DNA from: Methylobacterium radiodurans
GTDB taxonomy: Bacteria > Pseudomonadota > Alphaproteobacteria > Rhizobiales > Beijerinckiaceae
DNA: 64,000 nt
Reading direction: 5' to 3'
NCBI RefSeq assembly: GCF_003173735.1
Contig: NZ_CP029551.1
Coordinates: 4,851,001 to 4,915,000, forward strand
The position numbers and the translations under genes were made by a program. The notes below the pieces were generated by a model. That model worked only from the letters and a program-made list of their open reading frames with translations. It did not search any database and had not been told where the DNA came from. Below are positions 47,365 to 55,605 of this stretch, piece after piece. Position 1 is the stretch's first letter; each line of letters starts with the position of its first letter.

Positions 47365-49590
47365 ATGAACCAGCGGGTAAGACCGCAGAGCGTAGAGCGC
47401 GGCGCGCCCGTCGAGGTGCTGGCCGGCACGATCGAGCGCGTCACCTTCCACAGCCCCGAGAGCGGCTTCTGCGTGCTCAAAGTGCAGGCCAGGGGCCGGC
47501 GCGACCTCGTGCCGGTCGTCGGCCACGCCCCCGCGATCGCGGCCGGTGAGTGGATCACCGCCACCGGGGCGTGGGTCTCCGACCGCCAGCACGGGCTGCA
47601 GTTCCGGGCCGACACCCTGAAGGTCACCCCGCCGACCGGGCCGGAGGGCATCGAGCGCTACCTCGGCTCGGGCCAGATGCGCGGCATCGGGCCGGCCATG
47701 GCGAAGCGCATCGTCGCGGCCTTCGGCGAACGCACCTTCGAGATCATCGAGGCCGAGCCGCACCGGCTCACCGAGATCGGCGGGATCGGGCGCACCCGCG
47801 CCGCCCGCATCGTCGCGGGCTGGGCCGAGCAGCGGGCGGTGCGCGAGATCATGCTGTTCCTGCACGCCCACGGCGTCGGCACGGCCCGCGCGGTGCGCAT
47901 CTTCAAGACCTACGGTCACGAGGCGATCGCGGTGATGAGCGAGGACCCGTACCGGCTCGCCCGGGACGTGCGCGGCATCGGCTTCCGCACCGCCGACGCC
48001 ATCGCGATGAGGCTGGGTCTCCGGCCCGACGCGCCGCAACGCCTGCGCGCGGGCGTCGCCTTCGCGCTTCAGACCGCGATGGACGAGGGGCATTGCGCGC
48101 TGCCGCTGGAGCACCTCTCGGGCCTCGCCGAGAAGCTCCTGGAGGTCGAGGCGCCGCTGGTGCGCGCGGCGATTTTCGAAGCGCTCGCCCGCGCCGAGGA
48201 CGTCGTCGCCGACACGGCGGCGGGCGAGCCCTGTGTCTTCCTCAAGGGCCTGCACGCGGCCGAGCGCGGCATCGCCGAGCGGCTCCTGCGCCGGGCCGCG
48301 GGCGCCCCGCCCTGGCCGGCGATCGATCTCGACCGGGCGCTCGCCTGGGTCGAGGAGCGGACGGGCAAGACCCTCTCGCCCTCGCAAGGGGAGGCCGTGC
48401 GCCTGCTGCTTGCCTCGAAGATCGCCGTGATGACCGGCGGCCCCGGCGTCGGCAAGACCAGCACCCTCGATTCGGTGCTGCGCATCCTCACGGCCAAGGG
48501 CGTGCGGGTGCTGCTCGCCGCGCCGACCGGCCGGGCGGCCAAGCGCATGAGCGAGCAGACGGGGCTGGAGGCGCGCACGATCCACCGCCTGCTGGAGTTC
48601 GACCCGCGCCACGGCGGCTTCACTCGGACCGAGCAGAACCCCCTGCCCTGCGACCTCCTCGTCCTCGACGAGTGCTCGATGATCGACGTGCCGCTGATGC
48701 ACGCGCTCCTGAAGGCCGTGCCGGAGCAGGCCGGCCTCCTCCTCGTCGGCGACGTCGACCAGCTTCCCTCGGTCGGGCCCGGTCAGGTGCTCGCCGACGT
48801 GATCGCCTCGGGCGCCGTGCCGGTGGCGCGGCTGACCGAGGTGTTCCGGCAGGCGGCCGAGAGCCGGATCGTGCTCAACGCCCACCGGATCAATGCCGGG
48901 CGGATACCGGAGCGCCCGCGACCGGGCGAGCGGGCCGACTTCTACATCGTCGAGGTTGAGGATCCGGAAGCGGGCGTGGAGCGCCTGATCGAGGTGGTGA
49001 CCCGGCGCATCCCGGCGGCCTTCGGGCTCGACCCGAACCGCGACGTGCAGGTGCTGACGCCGATGCAGCGCGGCGCGATGGGTGCGCGCAGCCTCAACGT
49101 CGCCCTCCAGCGCGTCCTGAATCCGGATCCGCCGGCCCAGGTCGAGCGCTTCGGCTGGCGCTTCGCCTCCGGCGACCGGGTGATGGAGACGCAGAACGAC
49201 TACGACCGCGAGGTCTTCAACGGCGATCTCGGCCGGATCCTGCGCCTCGACGAGGACGAGGGCGCCGTGGTGGTCGATTTCGAGGGTCGGGAGGTCAGCT
49301 ACCCGTTCGGTGAGCTGGACACGCTGGTGCCGGCCTTCGCGACCACGATCCACAAGAGCCAGGGCTCCGAGTACCCGGCTGTGGTTATCCCCTTGGTGAC
49401 GCAGCACTACACGATGCTGGCGCGCAACCTGCTTTATACCGGGGTGACACGCGGGCGGCGGCTCGTGGTGCTGGTCGGCCAGCGCCGGGCGATCGCCATG
49501 GCGGTGCGCGGCGGGCATCGCCGCCGCTACACGAAGCTCGCCGAGTGGCTCGGCGCTCCCGCAGTTCAGGATCTGCGACGTACGGCGTAG
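47365..49590 (+). CDS. recD2: RecD2-like SF1B DNA helicase
   Basis: 741 residues. An N-terminal OB-like domain (GTIERVTFHSPESGFCVLKV), then HhH segments (MRGIGPAMAKRIVAAFGERT; GGIGRTRAARIVAGW), then the helicase core. Walker A is MTGGPGVGKTSTLDS (about residue 358 on), Walker B LLVLDECSMIDVPLM, and motif VI FATTIHKSQGSEYP with LLYTGVTRGRRLVVL. Like other RecD2 proteins it stands outside RecBCD. The start could be GTG 47356 instead. It overlaps the next minus-strand gene by 25 bp at the 3' end. Confidence 0.95.
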   Translation: MNQRVRPQSVERGAPVEVLAGTIERVTFHSPESGFCVLKVQARGRRDLVPVVGHAPAIAAGEWITATGAWVSDRQHGLQFRADTLKVTPPTGPEGIERYLGSGQMRGIGPAMAKRIVAAFGERTFEIIEAEPHRLTEIGGIGRTRAARIVAGWAEQRAVREIMLFLHAHGVGTARAVRIFKTYGHEAIAVMSEDPYRLARDVRGIGFRTADAIAMRLGLRPDAPQRLRAGVAFALQTAMDEGHCALPLEHLSGLAEKLLEVEAPLVRAAIFEALARAEDVVADTAAGEPCVFLKGLHAAERGIAERLLRRAAGAPPWPAIDLDRALAWVEERTGKTLSPSQGEAVRLLLASKIAVMTGGPGVGKTSTLDSVLRILTAKGVRVLLAAPTGRAAKRMSEQTGLEARTIHRLLEFDPRHGGFTRTEQNPLPCDLLVLDECSMIDVPLMHALLKAVPEQAGLLLVGDVDQLPSVGPGQVLADVIASGAVPVARLTEVFRQAAESRIVLNAHRINAGRIPERPRPGERADFYIVEVEDPEAGVERLIEVVTRRIPAAFGLDPNRDVQVLTPMQRGAMGARSLNVALQRVLNPDPPAQVERFGWRFASGDRVMETQNDYDREVFNGDLGRILRLDEDEGAVVVDFEGREVSYPFGELDTLVPAFATTIHKSQGSEYPAVVIPLVTQHYTMLARNLLYTGVTRGRRLVVLVGQRRAIAMAVRGGHRRRYTKLAEWLGAPAVQDLRRTA

Positions 49591-49823
49591 CGGTAGGCGC
49601 GGCCATCCGCGTCGGTCAGCTCGCCATTCGGGCTGTCGGCCCAGATGACCTGATCCTCCGCCTCGGGGCGGTCGGTGAGGATCGCCCCCCGGCTGATCTC
49701 CAGCTCGATCCCGTGGCCGTAGGCCGTGCAGGTCGTCTCGCGGATGGCGCCCGCGATGTCGGCCTCGTCGGGCAGGCACACGAACAGGACGTCGTCGGCG
49801 ATGGCAAGCGTGTAGGTTCGCAT
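49566..49823 (-). CDS. Small hypothetical protein
   Basis: 85 residues. A strand-rich pattern (MRTYTLAIADDVLFVCLPDE, then TAYGHGIELEISRGAILTDR) ending in WADSPNGELTDADGRAYRYA. GGAG lies 8 bp before the ATG. It converges on the helicase gene with a 25-bp overlap. No family known. Confidence 0.65.
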   Translation of the reverse strand: MRTYTLAIADDVLFVCLPDEADIAGAIRETTCTAYGHGIELEISRGAILTDRPEAEDQVIWADSPNGELTDADGRAYRYAVRRRS

Positions 49824-50112
49824 CAGCGAAGCTCCATCTGCTGCTGGGGGCGCCCGGAGCGGAGGGCGCGCGCGCGGGGAAGCGGCCGCGGGCAGGACAC
49901 CATGCGGCCCGCGCGGCGCCCGTCAGGTAAGCCCTCGACGCCCATGCGGAAGCGCGCGGACGAGGGGGCTGCCCTGCACGAACAGCAGTCGGGCCATGCG
50001 CGCCAGAGCACATCGCGGATCTGCGGCCCGGAACCGTGTCGTCGGCGCGCTTGCGGCCCGGCACGCGGCAAGCCTAAGGTCCGGCCAAGGGGGTCTGGCA
50101 GCGGGAACGCGT
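49824..50112. other. Intergenic divergent region
   Basis: 289 bp of GC-rich DNA between divergently transcribed small genes. No specific feature is seen. Confidence 0.35.
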
Positions 50113-50346
50113 GTGCTGGACGATAGCTTCACCTACGGCGGCCTGATCCTCGGACTGACCGCGCTCGCGCTGTGGATCCGGCTCGCGCTGCGGGCGCTCC
50201 CGAGCGTCGAGACCATGATTGCGCGCTATCAGGACGAGAGGATCGTCACCGAGTCCCCCTCGCATGGCGGGATGGGCCGGCTCGCCGCCTGTGCCACCGC
50301 GATGGCCGTGACCTTCTCCGCCATCGGCTACGCGCTTCCCGGCTGA
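50113..50346 (+). CDS. Small membrane protein
   Basis: 77 residues from a GTG at 50113. Two hydrophobic segments (GGLILGLTALALWIRLALRA; ACATAMAVTFSAIGYALPG) flank a charged loop. No family is known, and the start is uncertain because the frame is open further upstream (ATG 49996 is less likely). Confidence 0.5.
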   Translation: MLDDSFTYGGLILGLTALALWIRLALRALPSVETMIARYQDERIVTESPSHGGMGRLAACATAMAVTFSAIGYALPG

Positions 50347-50370
50347 CGCGCGGCTCGCTCGCGGTTCCGC

Positions 50371-50682
50371 GTGCATCGGTCCGCGTTCCGGTTTAGAACA
50401 TTTGATGAACATGGGCCGCGACAGGGGATCGCCGTGGACGCTGTGCAGCGGGTCGGGAGCTACCTTCAGGTGCAGGACGAGGAGGGCTGCCGACACCTCC
50501 TGCGCGTCACCGCCGTCCAGGCGCTCTCCGACACCGATCCGTTGCGCAACGAGACCTTCATCACGGCTGCCGGCCGCACGATCCGGGTGCCGCAATCGCT
50601 CGACGCGATCGTCGGCCTGATCGCCCCGGGCGAGCGGCTGGCACCCGAGGCGGAGACGGCCGAGGCGCCCTGGCCCTTCTGA
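50371..50682 (+). CDS. Small hypothetical protein
   Basis: 103 residues from a GTG at 50371, with a possible later start. It reads IAVDAVQRVGSYLQVQDEEG, then HLLRVTAVQALSDTDPLRNE and GRTIRVPQSLDAIVGLIAPG, a beta-rich pattern. Its size and composition fit a small regulatory or nucleic-acid-binding fold, but nothing specific can be said. Confidence 0.6.
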   Translation: MHRSAFRFRTFDEHGPRQGIAVDAVQRVGSYLQVQDEEGCRHLLRVTAVQALSDTDPLRNETFITAAGRTIRVPQSLDAIVGLIAPGERLAPEAETAEAPWPF

Positions 50683-50758
50683 GCGGGCGTCCGATCGCCG
50701 CGTGGTCGGGGGCCGATGACGGGTTCGCGCGTTGGCCTCCCGTAGACCCGGAGATCCG

Positions 50759-51016
50759 ATGCCCCTGTCCCTCGCCCGCGCCGTATTGGTTGCCGCACTG
50801 CTCCCGACGCCCGCTCGCGCCCAGGCCGACCGCACCGGAACCGGCGGCGGTCCGCTCTCCACGGAGCGCGCCGGCAACGTGACGGCGTCCGGCCAGACCA
50901 AGCCGCCGGGCCGCGCCGCGAGCCCGACCGCGCGGAGCGATACGGAGCGCGCACCGGACGGGCAGACGCGCGGTGGGATCAGCACCGGCATCTGCATCGG
51001 CTGCAACGCGAAGTGA
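50759..51016 (+). CDS. Small secreted protein with C-terminal CIGC motif (paralogue B)
   Basis: 85 residues with GGAG 6 bp before the ATG. Signal peptide (LARAVLVAALLPTPARAQA), then TGTGGGPLSTERAGN, a polar Pro/Ala/Thr-rich middle, and STGICIGCNAK at the end. It matches the protein at 37976-38275 in layout, in the TGTGGGP block and in the ICIGC tail, while the middle differs. The two Cys are the only ones. It sits beside the aldehyde dehydrogenase gene, convergent with it. Confidence 0.8.
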   Translation: MPLSLARAVLVAALLPTPARAQADRTGTGGGPLSTERAGNVTASGQTKPPGRAASPTARSDTERAPDGQTRGGISTGICIGCNAK

Positions 51017-51095
51017 GCGGGCTTCGCCGAAGTGGATGCCGATCCGGCGAACGAGAGCGCGTCGAGACAATGGCCTGGAGCCGTGCGGCCTCGCC

Positions 51096-52517
51096 TCAGG
51101 CCGCCCAGATCTCCTCGTCGCTCGGCACCGGTCGGCTGATGACGTTGCCGATGCGGGAGACGTTCATCAGGTGCTTGTAGTCGAGGTTTTCCGAGATCGA
51201 GTTGCCGCCCCAGGAGCCGCAGCCCAGCGTCGTGGTCGGCGCGAAGCCGTTCGTCAGCGAGCCGCCCGCGGTCAGCGCCGAGGACTGGTTGACCACCAGC
51301 CGGCTCACCGGCAACGCCACGCCCATCGCGCGGATATGCGCCTCGTCCGCCGAGTGCAGGGCCGCCGAGTGCCCGGCGCCCTCGACCAGGAGGTTGGCCT
51401 TGGCGAGTTCCACCGCCTCCTCGAAGCTTCCGTAGGGCAGGATCGCGACCACGGGGCAGAGCTTCTCCTTGGCCAGCACGTCGTCGTTGCCCGCCCCGTC
51501 CGCCGGGACGAGGATGATCCGCGCGCCCTCGGGCACGGCAAGGCCGGCCCGCGCGCCGATCTCCTGGGCCGAGCGCCCGACCACGTCCTTGTTGAGATGG
51601 CCGTGGTCGAACACCACGGCGCGCACCCGGTCGACCTCGGCCGGGTCGTCGGTGAAGAAGACCCGCCCGGTGTCGCGGAAGGCCGCGACCGTGTCGGCGT
51701 AGCGCTCCTCGGGGGTCAGCACGAACTGCTCGTGCGAGCAGATGATGCCGTTGTCGAACGAGGCGCCCGCCACGATCTTCTCCGCCGCCTCCCGCAGGTC
51801 GACGCCGCGGTCGATCACCACCGGCACGTTGCCGGCCCCGACCCCATAGGAGGGCTTGCCCGAGGAGTAGGCCGACTTGACCATGGCGCCGCCGCCGGTG
51901 GCCACCACCACGTCCACCGCCTGCATCAGGGTCTGGGTGGTCTGGACCGAGCCGCGCCGCACCGCCTGGACGAGATGCTCGGGTCCGCCGTGCTCGCGCA
52001 CGATCCGCTGGTACTCCCTGGTCAGGTGCCAGGTGGAATCGTCGGCCTTCGGGTGTGGCGCGAAGATAATGGCGTTGCCGGCCTTCAGGGCGAACATCGC
52101 GTTGCACATCGGCGTGACGATCGGGTTCGTCACCGGGCAGACCGCCCCGACCACGCCCATGGGTTTGGCCACCAGGATGAGCCCCTCCTCCGCGTCCTCG
52201 CCGATGATGCCGCGGGAGCGCTTGCCCTTGAGGTTGTTCCAGATGACACGGGACTTGCCCTTGGCCTTGGCGACCTTGTCCTCGTAGACGCCGAGGCCGG
52301 TCTCCCTGTGGGCCATGCCGGCCAGCGCCTCGGCGTTGTCGTAGACGTACTTGGCGAAGTCGCGCACGATCGCGTCGACCTTCTCCTGGGAGAAGGTCTC
52401 GAACACGGCCTGTGCGGCCCGCGCCCGCGAGACGAGGCGCTGCACCTGCTCCGGCGAGGTCGTGGTGGTCTCCGCCACCTCGCCGCCGATCGCGGCGTCC
52501 AGCGTCGGGCTTGCCAT
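51096..52517 (-). CDS. CoA-acylating aldehyde dehydrogenase (sulfoacetaldehyde/acetaldehyde type)
   Basis: 473 residues from the ATG at 52517 with a perfect GGAGGAG site. It has the acylating-ALDH pattern: HRETGLGVYEDKVAKAKGKS, PVTNPIVTPMCNAMFALKAG, GAGNVPVVIDRGVDL and the catalytic Cys in SFDNGIICSHEQFVL (the CxxEQ of EutE/AdhE/SauS). It converts an aldehyde plus CoA to acyl-CoA with NAD(P). Sulfoacetaldehyde dehydrogenase (SauS) and acetaldehyde dehydrogenase are the closest families I recall. Neighbours give no pathway. Confidence 0.85.
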   Translation of the reverse strand: MASPTLDAAIGGEVAETTTTSPEQVQRLVSRARAAQAVFETFSQEKVDAIVRDFAKYVYDNAEALAGMAHRETGLGVYEDKVAKAKGKSRVIWNNLKGKRSRGIIGEDAEEGLILVAKPMGVVGAVCPVTNPIVTPMCNAMFALKAGNAIIFAPHPKADDSTWHLTREYQRIVREHGGPEHLVQAVRRGSVQTTQTLMQAVDVVVATGGGAMVKSAYSSGKPSYGVGAGNVPVVIDRGVDLREAAEKIVAGASFDNGIICSHEQFVLTPEERYADTVAAFRDTGRVFFTDDPAEVDRVRAVVFDHGHLNKDVVGRSAQEIGARAGLAVPEGARIILVPADGAGNDDVLAKEKLCPVVAILPYGSFEEAVELAKANLLVEGAGHSAALHSADEAHIRAMGVALPVSRLVVNQSSALTAGGSLTNGFAPTTTLGCGSWGGNSISENLDYKHLMNVSRIGNVISRPVPSDEEIWAA

Positions 52518-52743
52518 GGATCTCCTCCGTCTGTCGCTTCGTGCGGACGGCTGCCGTCCGGCTGGCGACAGGAGTAGCGTGGCGAGCGCCCGCCGGGGCG
52601 CCGCCCGGCCGCGCCTCGGCGAGGGTTGGCCGAACCTGTAACCGGTCGCGGCGCAAGAGCGCGTATTCAATCCCGGCGGCGCGCAGGCCCGCGAGATGGC
52701 GACCGGACCTGCTATCCGCGCGGCGCAGATCAGAATCCGCGCC

Positions 52744-53088
52744 TCAACGCTCTCCCACGAGGCGGCAGGCGACGCCGCTCGCCCGGGGCCAGCCGTAGTA
52801 GATCACCTCCGCGACCGCGCTCGCCGCCTCGGCGATCTCGCGCACGGACGCCTCCACCGTCTCGAGCGCCCGCCCGTCCCCGTCCCGGAAGGTGCAGGCG
52901 AGGCCGAGCCCGCGCGCCGGGCCGCCCGCGTTCCGGAGCGAGACCAGGGCCCGCTGCGGCTCATGGGAATCCGGCGGCAGGCGCAGGTCCGTGCCGACGA
53001 TCCGGACATCCGCCTCCGCGGCCGCCGCCCCGGAGGACGCGAGCGCCAGCAGCGCCAGAACCCCGAGCCAACGCCGCATCCCGTCCAT
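52744..53088 (-). CDS. Small secreted hypothetical protein
   Basis: 114 residues. Signal peptide (WLGVLALLALASSGAAAAEA), then a single beta-domain (VRIVGTDLRLPPDSHEPQRA; ACTFRDGDGRALETVEASVR) with two Cys, reminiscent of short FxLYD-type extracellular domains. GGGAGCGCGAGG precedes the ATG. It faces away from the efflux operon, so the operator region lies between them. Confidence 0.7.
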   Translation of the reverse strand: MDGMRRWLGVLALLALASSGAAAAEADVRIVGTDLRLPPDSHEPQRALVSLRNAGGPARGLGLACTFRDGDGRALETVEASVREIAEAASAVAEVIYYGWPRASGVACRLVGER

Positions 53089-53339
53089 CCTCGCGCTCCC
53101 GTCCCGACCCTCCGGACGCGATGGCCATACGCTGTTGAAGGGCCGGCGGTTCGTTTCCGGCCCGTCCGCGGGGTCCCGGATCACCTTCCGCTGCGCTCCA
53201 GGCGTCCGGGAAAGGGCCGTGCGCTCTCGATCCGTGGGTGCGGCTGGTGGAAACGTCGGATTGGCCCGGCGCCGGGCCGATCCGGGCCGATGTGGAGAGG
53301 CATCCGTACCGGGCCGTCCCTCCGCCGCCCGGCCAACCT

Positions 53340-53380
53340 GTGAGAATGAACGTTCATTGACGTGAGAATGAACGTTCATT
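53340..53380. promoter_or_regulatory. Tandem TetR-type operators
   Basis: The 19-mer GTGAGAATGAACGTTCATT occurs twice (53340-53358 and 53362-53380). Each copy contains the perfect 14-bp palindrome AATGAACGTTCATT (53345-53358; 53367-53380). The spacing is 22 bp, two helical turns, so two repressor dimers could sit on the same DNA face. It is 28 bp upstream of the first gene of the operon that encodes a TetR regulator. Confidence 0.85.
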
Positions 53381-53408
53381 ACACTGCGTCGCAGTCGAGG
53401 AGTTGCGT

Positions 53409-53693
53409 ATGCGCGCGTCGAGCCAGATCCTTCCGAGCCGCCGGACCGAGGCCGTGTCCGAGCCGCGCCTCGTCGCGGTGCTGCGCGAGGCGCTGGCGCC
53501 CGCCAATCTCGCCCTCGGCGCGGTGCTGCTGCTCGGCTGGTTCGCCCTCGTCAGCTGGACCGGCGCCGGACCTGCCGGCTGGCAGGCGCGTCTCTGCGCC
53601 GGGCTCGATCTCCAGCCCCGCGCCTGCGGCGCCGTCCAGGTCACGGACGAGGCCGCCGTCCTGCGCTCCGCCGAGCCGGGGCGCGCGTCGTGA
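53409..53693 (+). CDS. Small membrane protein leading the efflux operon
   Basis: 94 residues with GAGGAG before the ATG. A basic N-terminus, one membrane span (LALGAVLLLGWFALVSWTGA) and a soluble C-terminal part with two Cys (CAGLDLQPRACGAVQVTDEA). Its stop overlaps the TetR start (GTGA). It has no known family and may be an accessory factor of the pump. Confidence 0.72.
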   Translation: MRASSQILPSRRTEAVSEPRLVAVLREALAPANLALGAVLLLGWFALVSWTGAGPAGWQARLCAGLDLQPRACGAVQVTDEAAVLRSAEPGRAS

Positions 53694-54325
53694 GCGGCGC
53701 GGCTGCCGTCGCGGAGGTCCGCAGCGCGCAGGCGCAGCGGCGCGAGCACATCCTGGACGCGGCAGAAGCCTGCTTCGTGCGCAACGGTTTCCACCGGACC
53801 ACGATGCAGGACCTCGCCCGCGAGGCCGGCATGAGTCCGGGCAACATCTATCGCTACTTCGAGTCGAAGGAGGCCGTGGTGCGCGGCCTCGCCGAGCGCG
53901 ACCGCGAGCGCGGCATGGCGCTGGTCGAGGAGTTCGAGCGGGCGGGCGACCGGCGCGGCGCGCTGCTGCGCATCATCGAACATTACTTCGCCCACATGAC
54001 GCGGGAGGATGCGGTCCTGCGCGTCGATCTCTGGTCGGAGGCGACCCGCAATCCCGACATCGCCGCCCTGGTGAAGCAGGGCGAGGACGAGGCACGGTGC
54101 TGGATGACCGAGATCTTCGCCGCGCTCGCGGCGACGCCCGACTGTGATCCGGTCGCGCTCCACGCGCAGCTCGACGCTCAGATGAAGGGCATCGTGGTGG
54201 CCCGCGCACTCAACCCCGATTACGACCCGGCTCCGGCCGCCGCGCGCCTCAGCGCCCTGATGGATGCCGGCCTCGAAGGCCGCTTGGCGACCATCGCACG
54301 CCCCCTCGGGGAGACCGTATCATGA
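53690..54325 (+). CDS. TetR-family repressor of the RND operon
   Basis: 211 residues starting with GTG. N-terminal HTH: AQRREHILDAAEACFVRNGF then HRTTMQDLAREAGMSPGNIY and RYFESKEAVV, the classical TetR signature. The C-terminal half is the helical ligand/dimer domain. It overlaps the previous gene by four bases and the adaptor gene by four. It probably binds the tandem palindromes at 53345-53380 and represses its own operon until a pump substrate binds. Confidence 0.93.
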   Translation: MSGAAAVAEVRSAQAQRREHILDAAEACFVRNGFHRTTMQDLAREAGMSPGNIYRYFESKEAVVRGLAERDRERGMALVEEFERAGDRRGALLRIIEHYFAHMTREDAVLRVDLWSEATRNPDIAALVKQGEDEARCWMTEIFAALAATPDCDPVALHAQLDAQMKGIVVARALNPDYDPAPAAARLSALMDAGLEGRLATIARPLGETVS

Positions 54326-55560
54326 GACCCCCCCTCCTGCGCGCCGCGCCCGCCGCGCTTCTGCTCGGGCTGGCGCTCGCTGGGATCCCGGCGGGCGCCC
54401 GGCCCGAAGCCCCCGCGCCCAAGGCACCGCCCCTGCCCGCCGTCAGCGTGGTCGAGGCCGCGCGCCGCGAGATCGCCGAGACCGTGGTCGTCACCGGCAC
54501 CCTGATGCCGCGCGACGAGATCCTGGTGACGCCGGAGATCGAGGGCTACCGGATCACCGAGTTGCTGGTCGAGGAGGGCGCGCGCGTCGAGCGCGGCCAA
54601 GTGCTGGCGCGGCTCTCGCGCGACCTGATCGACCGCCAGCTCGCTCAGCAGAACGCGCTGATCGACAAGGCCGCGGCGGTCGTGCCGCAGGCCCAGAGCA
54701 GCATCGAGCAGGCCGAGGCCGCCGAGACCGAGGCGCGCCTCGCCTACGAGAGGGCCCGCCAGCTCCTGACCTCCGGCAACGGCACCGCCGCCATCATGGA
54801 GGCGCGCACCGCCGCCCTGCGGCAGGCCGAGGGCAAGCTCGCCTTCGCGCGCAACGGGCTCGTCATCGCGAAGGCCGAGCTCGCCCAGGCGCGCGCCGTG
54901 AAGGACGAGCTGGAATTGCGGCTCGCCCGCACCGAGATCCGCGCGCCCGAGGCCGGCATCGTCAGCCGCCGCACCGCCCGCGTCGGCATGACGGCCTCCG
55001 CCTCCGCCGAGCCCCTGTTCCGCCTGATCGCCCGCGGCGAGATCGAGCTGGAGGGCGAGGTGGTGGAGACCAAGCTGCCGCGCCTGCGCGACGGCTCGCC
55101 GGCCTGGATCGAGATCGGCGAGGGCGAGCGCGTCGAGGGACGGGTGCGCGTGGTCTACCCGGAGGTCGATCGCGCGAGCCGCCTCGGCAAGGTCCGTGTT
55201 CGCCTGGACCCGGACCCGCGCCTGCGCATCGGCACCTTTGCCCGCGGCGCCGTCGAGCTCGCCCGCACTCGCGGCGTCACCGTTCCGCAAGCCTCGGTCC
55301 TCTACGGCGGGGCGAAGCGCTCCAGCGTGCTGGTCGTGGTCGGCGACAAGGTGGAGGCGCGCTCTGTCCGCACCGGCCTCACCGACGACGACGACATCGA
55401 GATCCGCGAGGGCCTGGAGGCCGGCGAGCGCGTCGTCGCCCGCGCCGGCAGCTTCCTGCGCGACGGCGACCGGGTGCGGCCCGTCCTCGTCGCCACCCCC
55501 GCCCCGGCCGTCGCCGCGATGCCGGCGGCGCGCACCACGGCGGATGCCGGCGCGCCCTGA
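54322..55560 (+). CDS. RND efflux periplasmic adaptor (membrane fusion protein)
   Basis: 412 residues. Signal peptide (LLLGLALAGIPAGARP), biotinyl-lipoyl-like halves (VVVTGTLMPRDEILVTPEIE and RTEIRAPEAGIVSRRTARVG) around a long alpha hairpin (about 105-210, Ala/Glu/Arg-rich), then beta-barrel and membrane-proximal domains. It links the inner-membrane pump to an outer-membrane channel, which is not encoded here. There is no lipobox Cys. Its ATG overlaps the TetR stop. Confidence 0.93.
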   Translation: MRPPLLRAAPAALLLGLALAGIPAGARPEAPAPKAPPLPAVSVVEAARREIAETVVVTGTLMPRDEILVTPEIEGYRITELLVEEGARVERGQVLARLSRDLIDRQLAQQNALIDKAAAVVPQAQSSIEQAEAAETEARLAYERARQLLTSGNGTAAIMEARTAALRQAEGKLAFARNGLVIAKAELAQARAVKDELELRLARTEIRAPEAGIVSRRTARVGMTASASAEPLFRLIARGEIELEGEVVETKLPRLRDGSPAWIEIGEGERVEGRVRVVYPEVDRASRLGKVRVRLDPDPRLRIGTFARGAVELARTRGVTVPQASVLYGGAKRSSVLVVVGDKVEARSVRTGLTDDDDIEIREGLEAGERVVARAGSFLRDGDRVRPVLVATPAPAVAAMPAARTTADAGAP

Positions 55561-55605
55561 CGCGCCGCCCGCCCCTCACGCCGGAACGTCCCCAGGAACC
55601 GCCCG

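Noticed and set aside
47179..50064. A 961-codon minus-strand open frame
   Set aside because: It lies antisense to the clear RecD2-like gene. Its translation is Arg/His/Gly-rich without any domain and is a shadow caused by high GC content.
50074..52656. An 860-codon minus-strand open frame
   Set aside because: It overlaps the acylating aldehyde dehydrogenase in another frame and has shadow-type composition; the dehydrogenase frame has motifs and a ribosome site.
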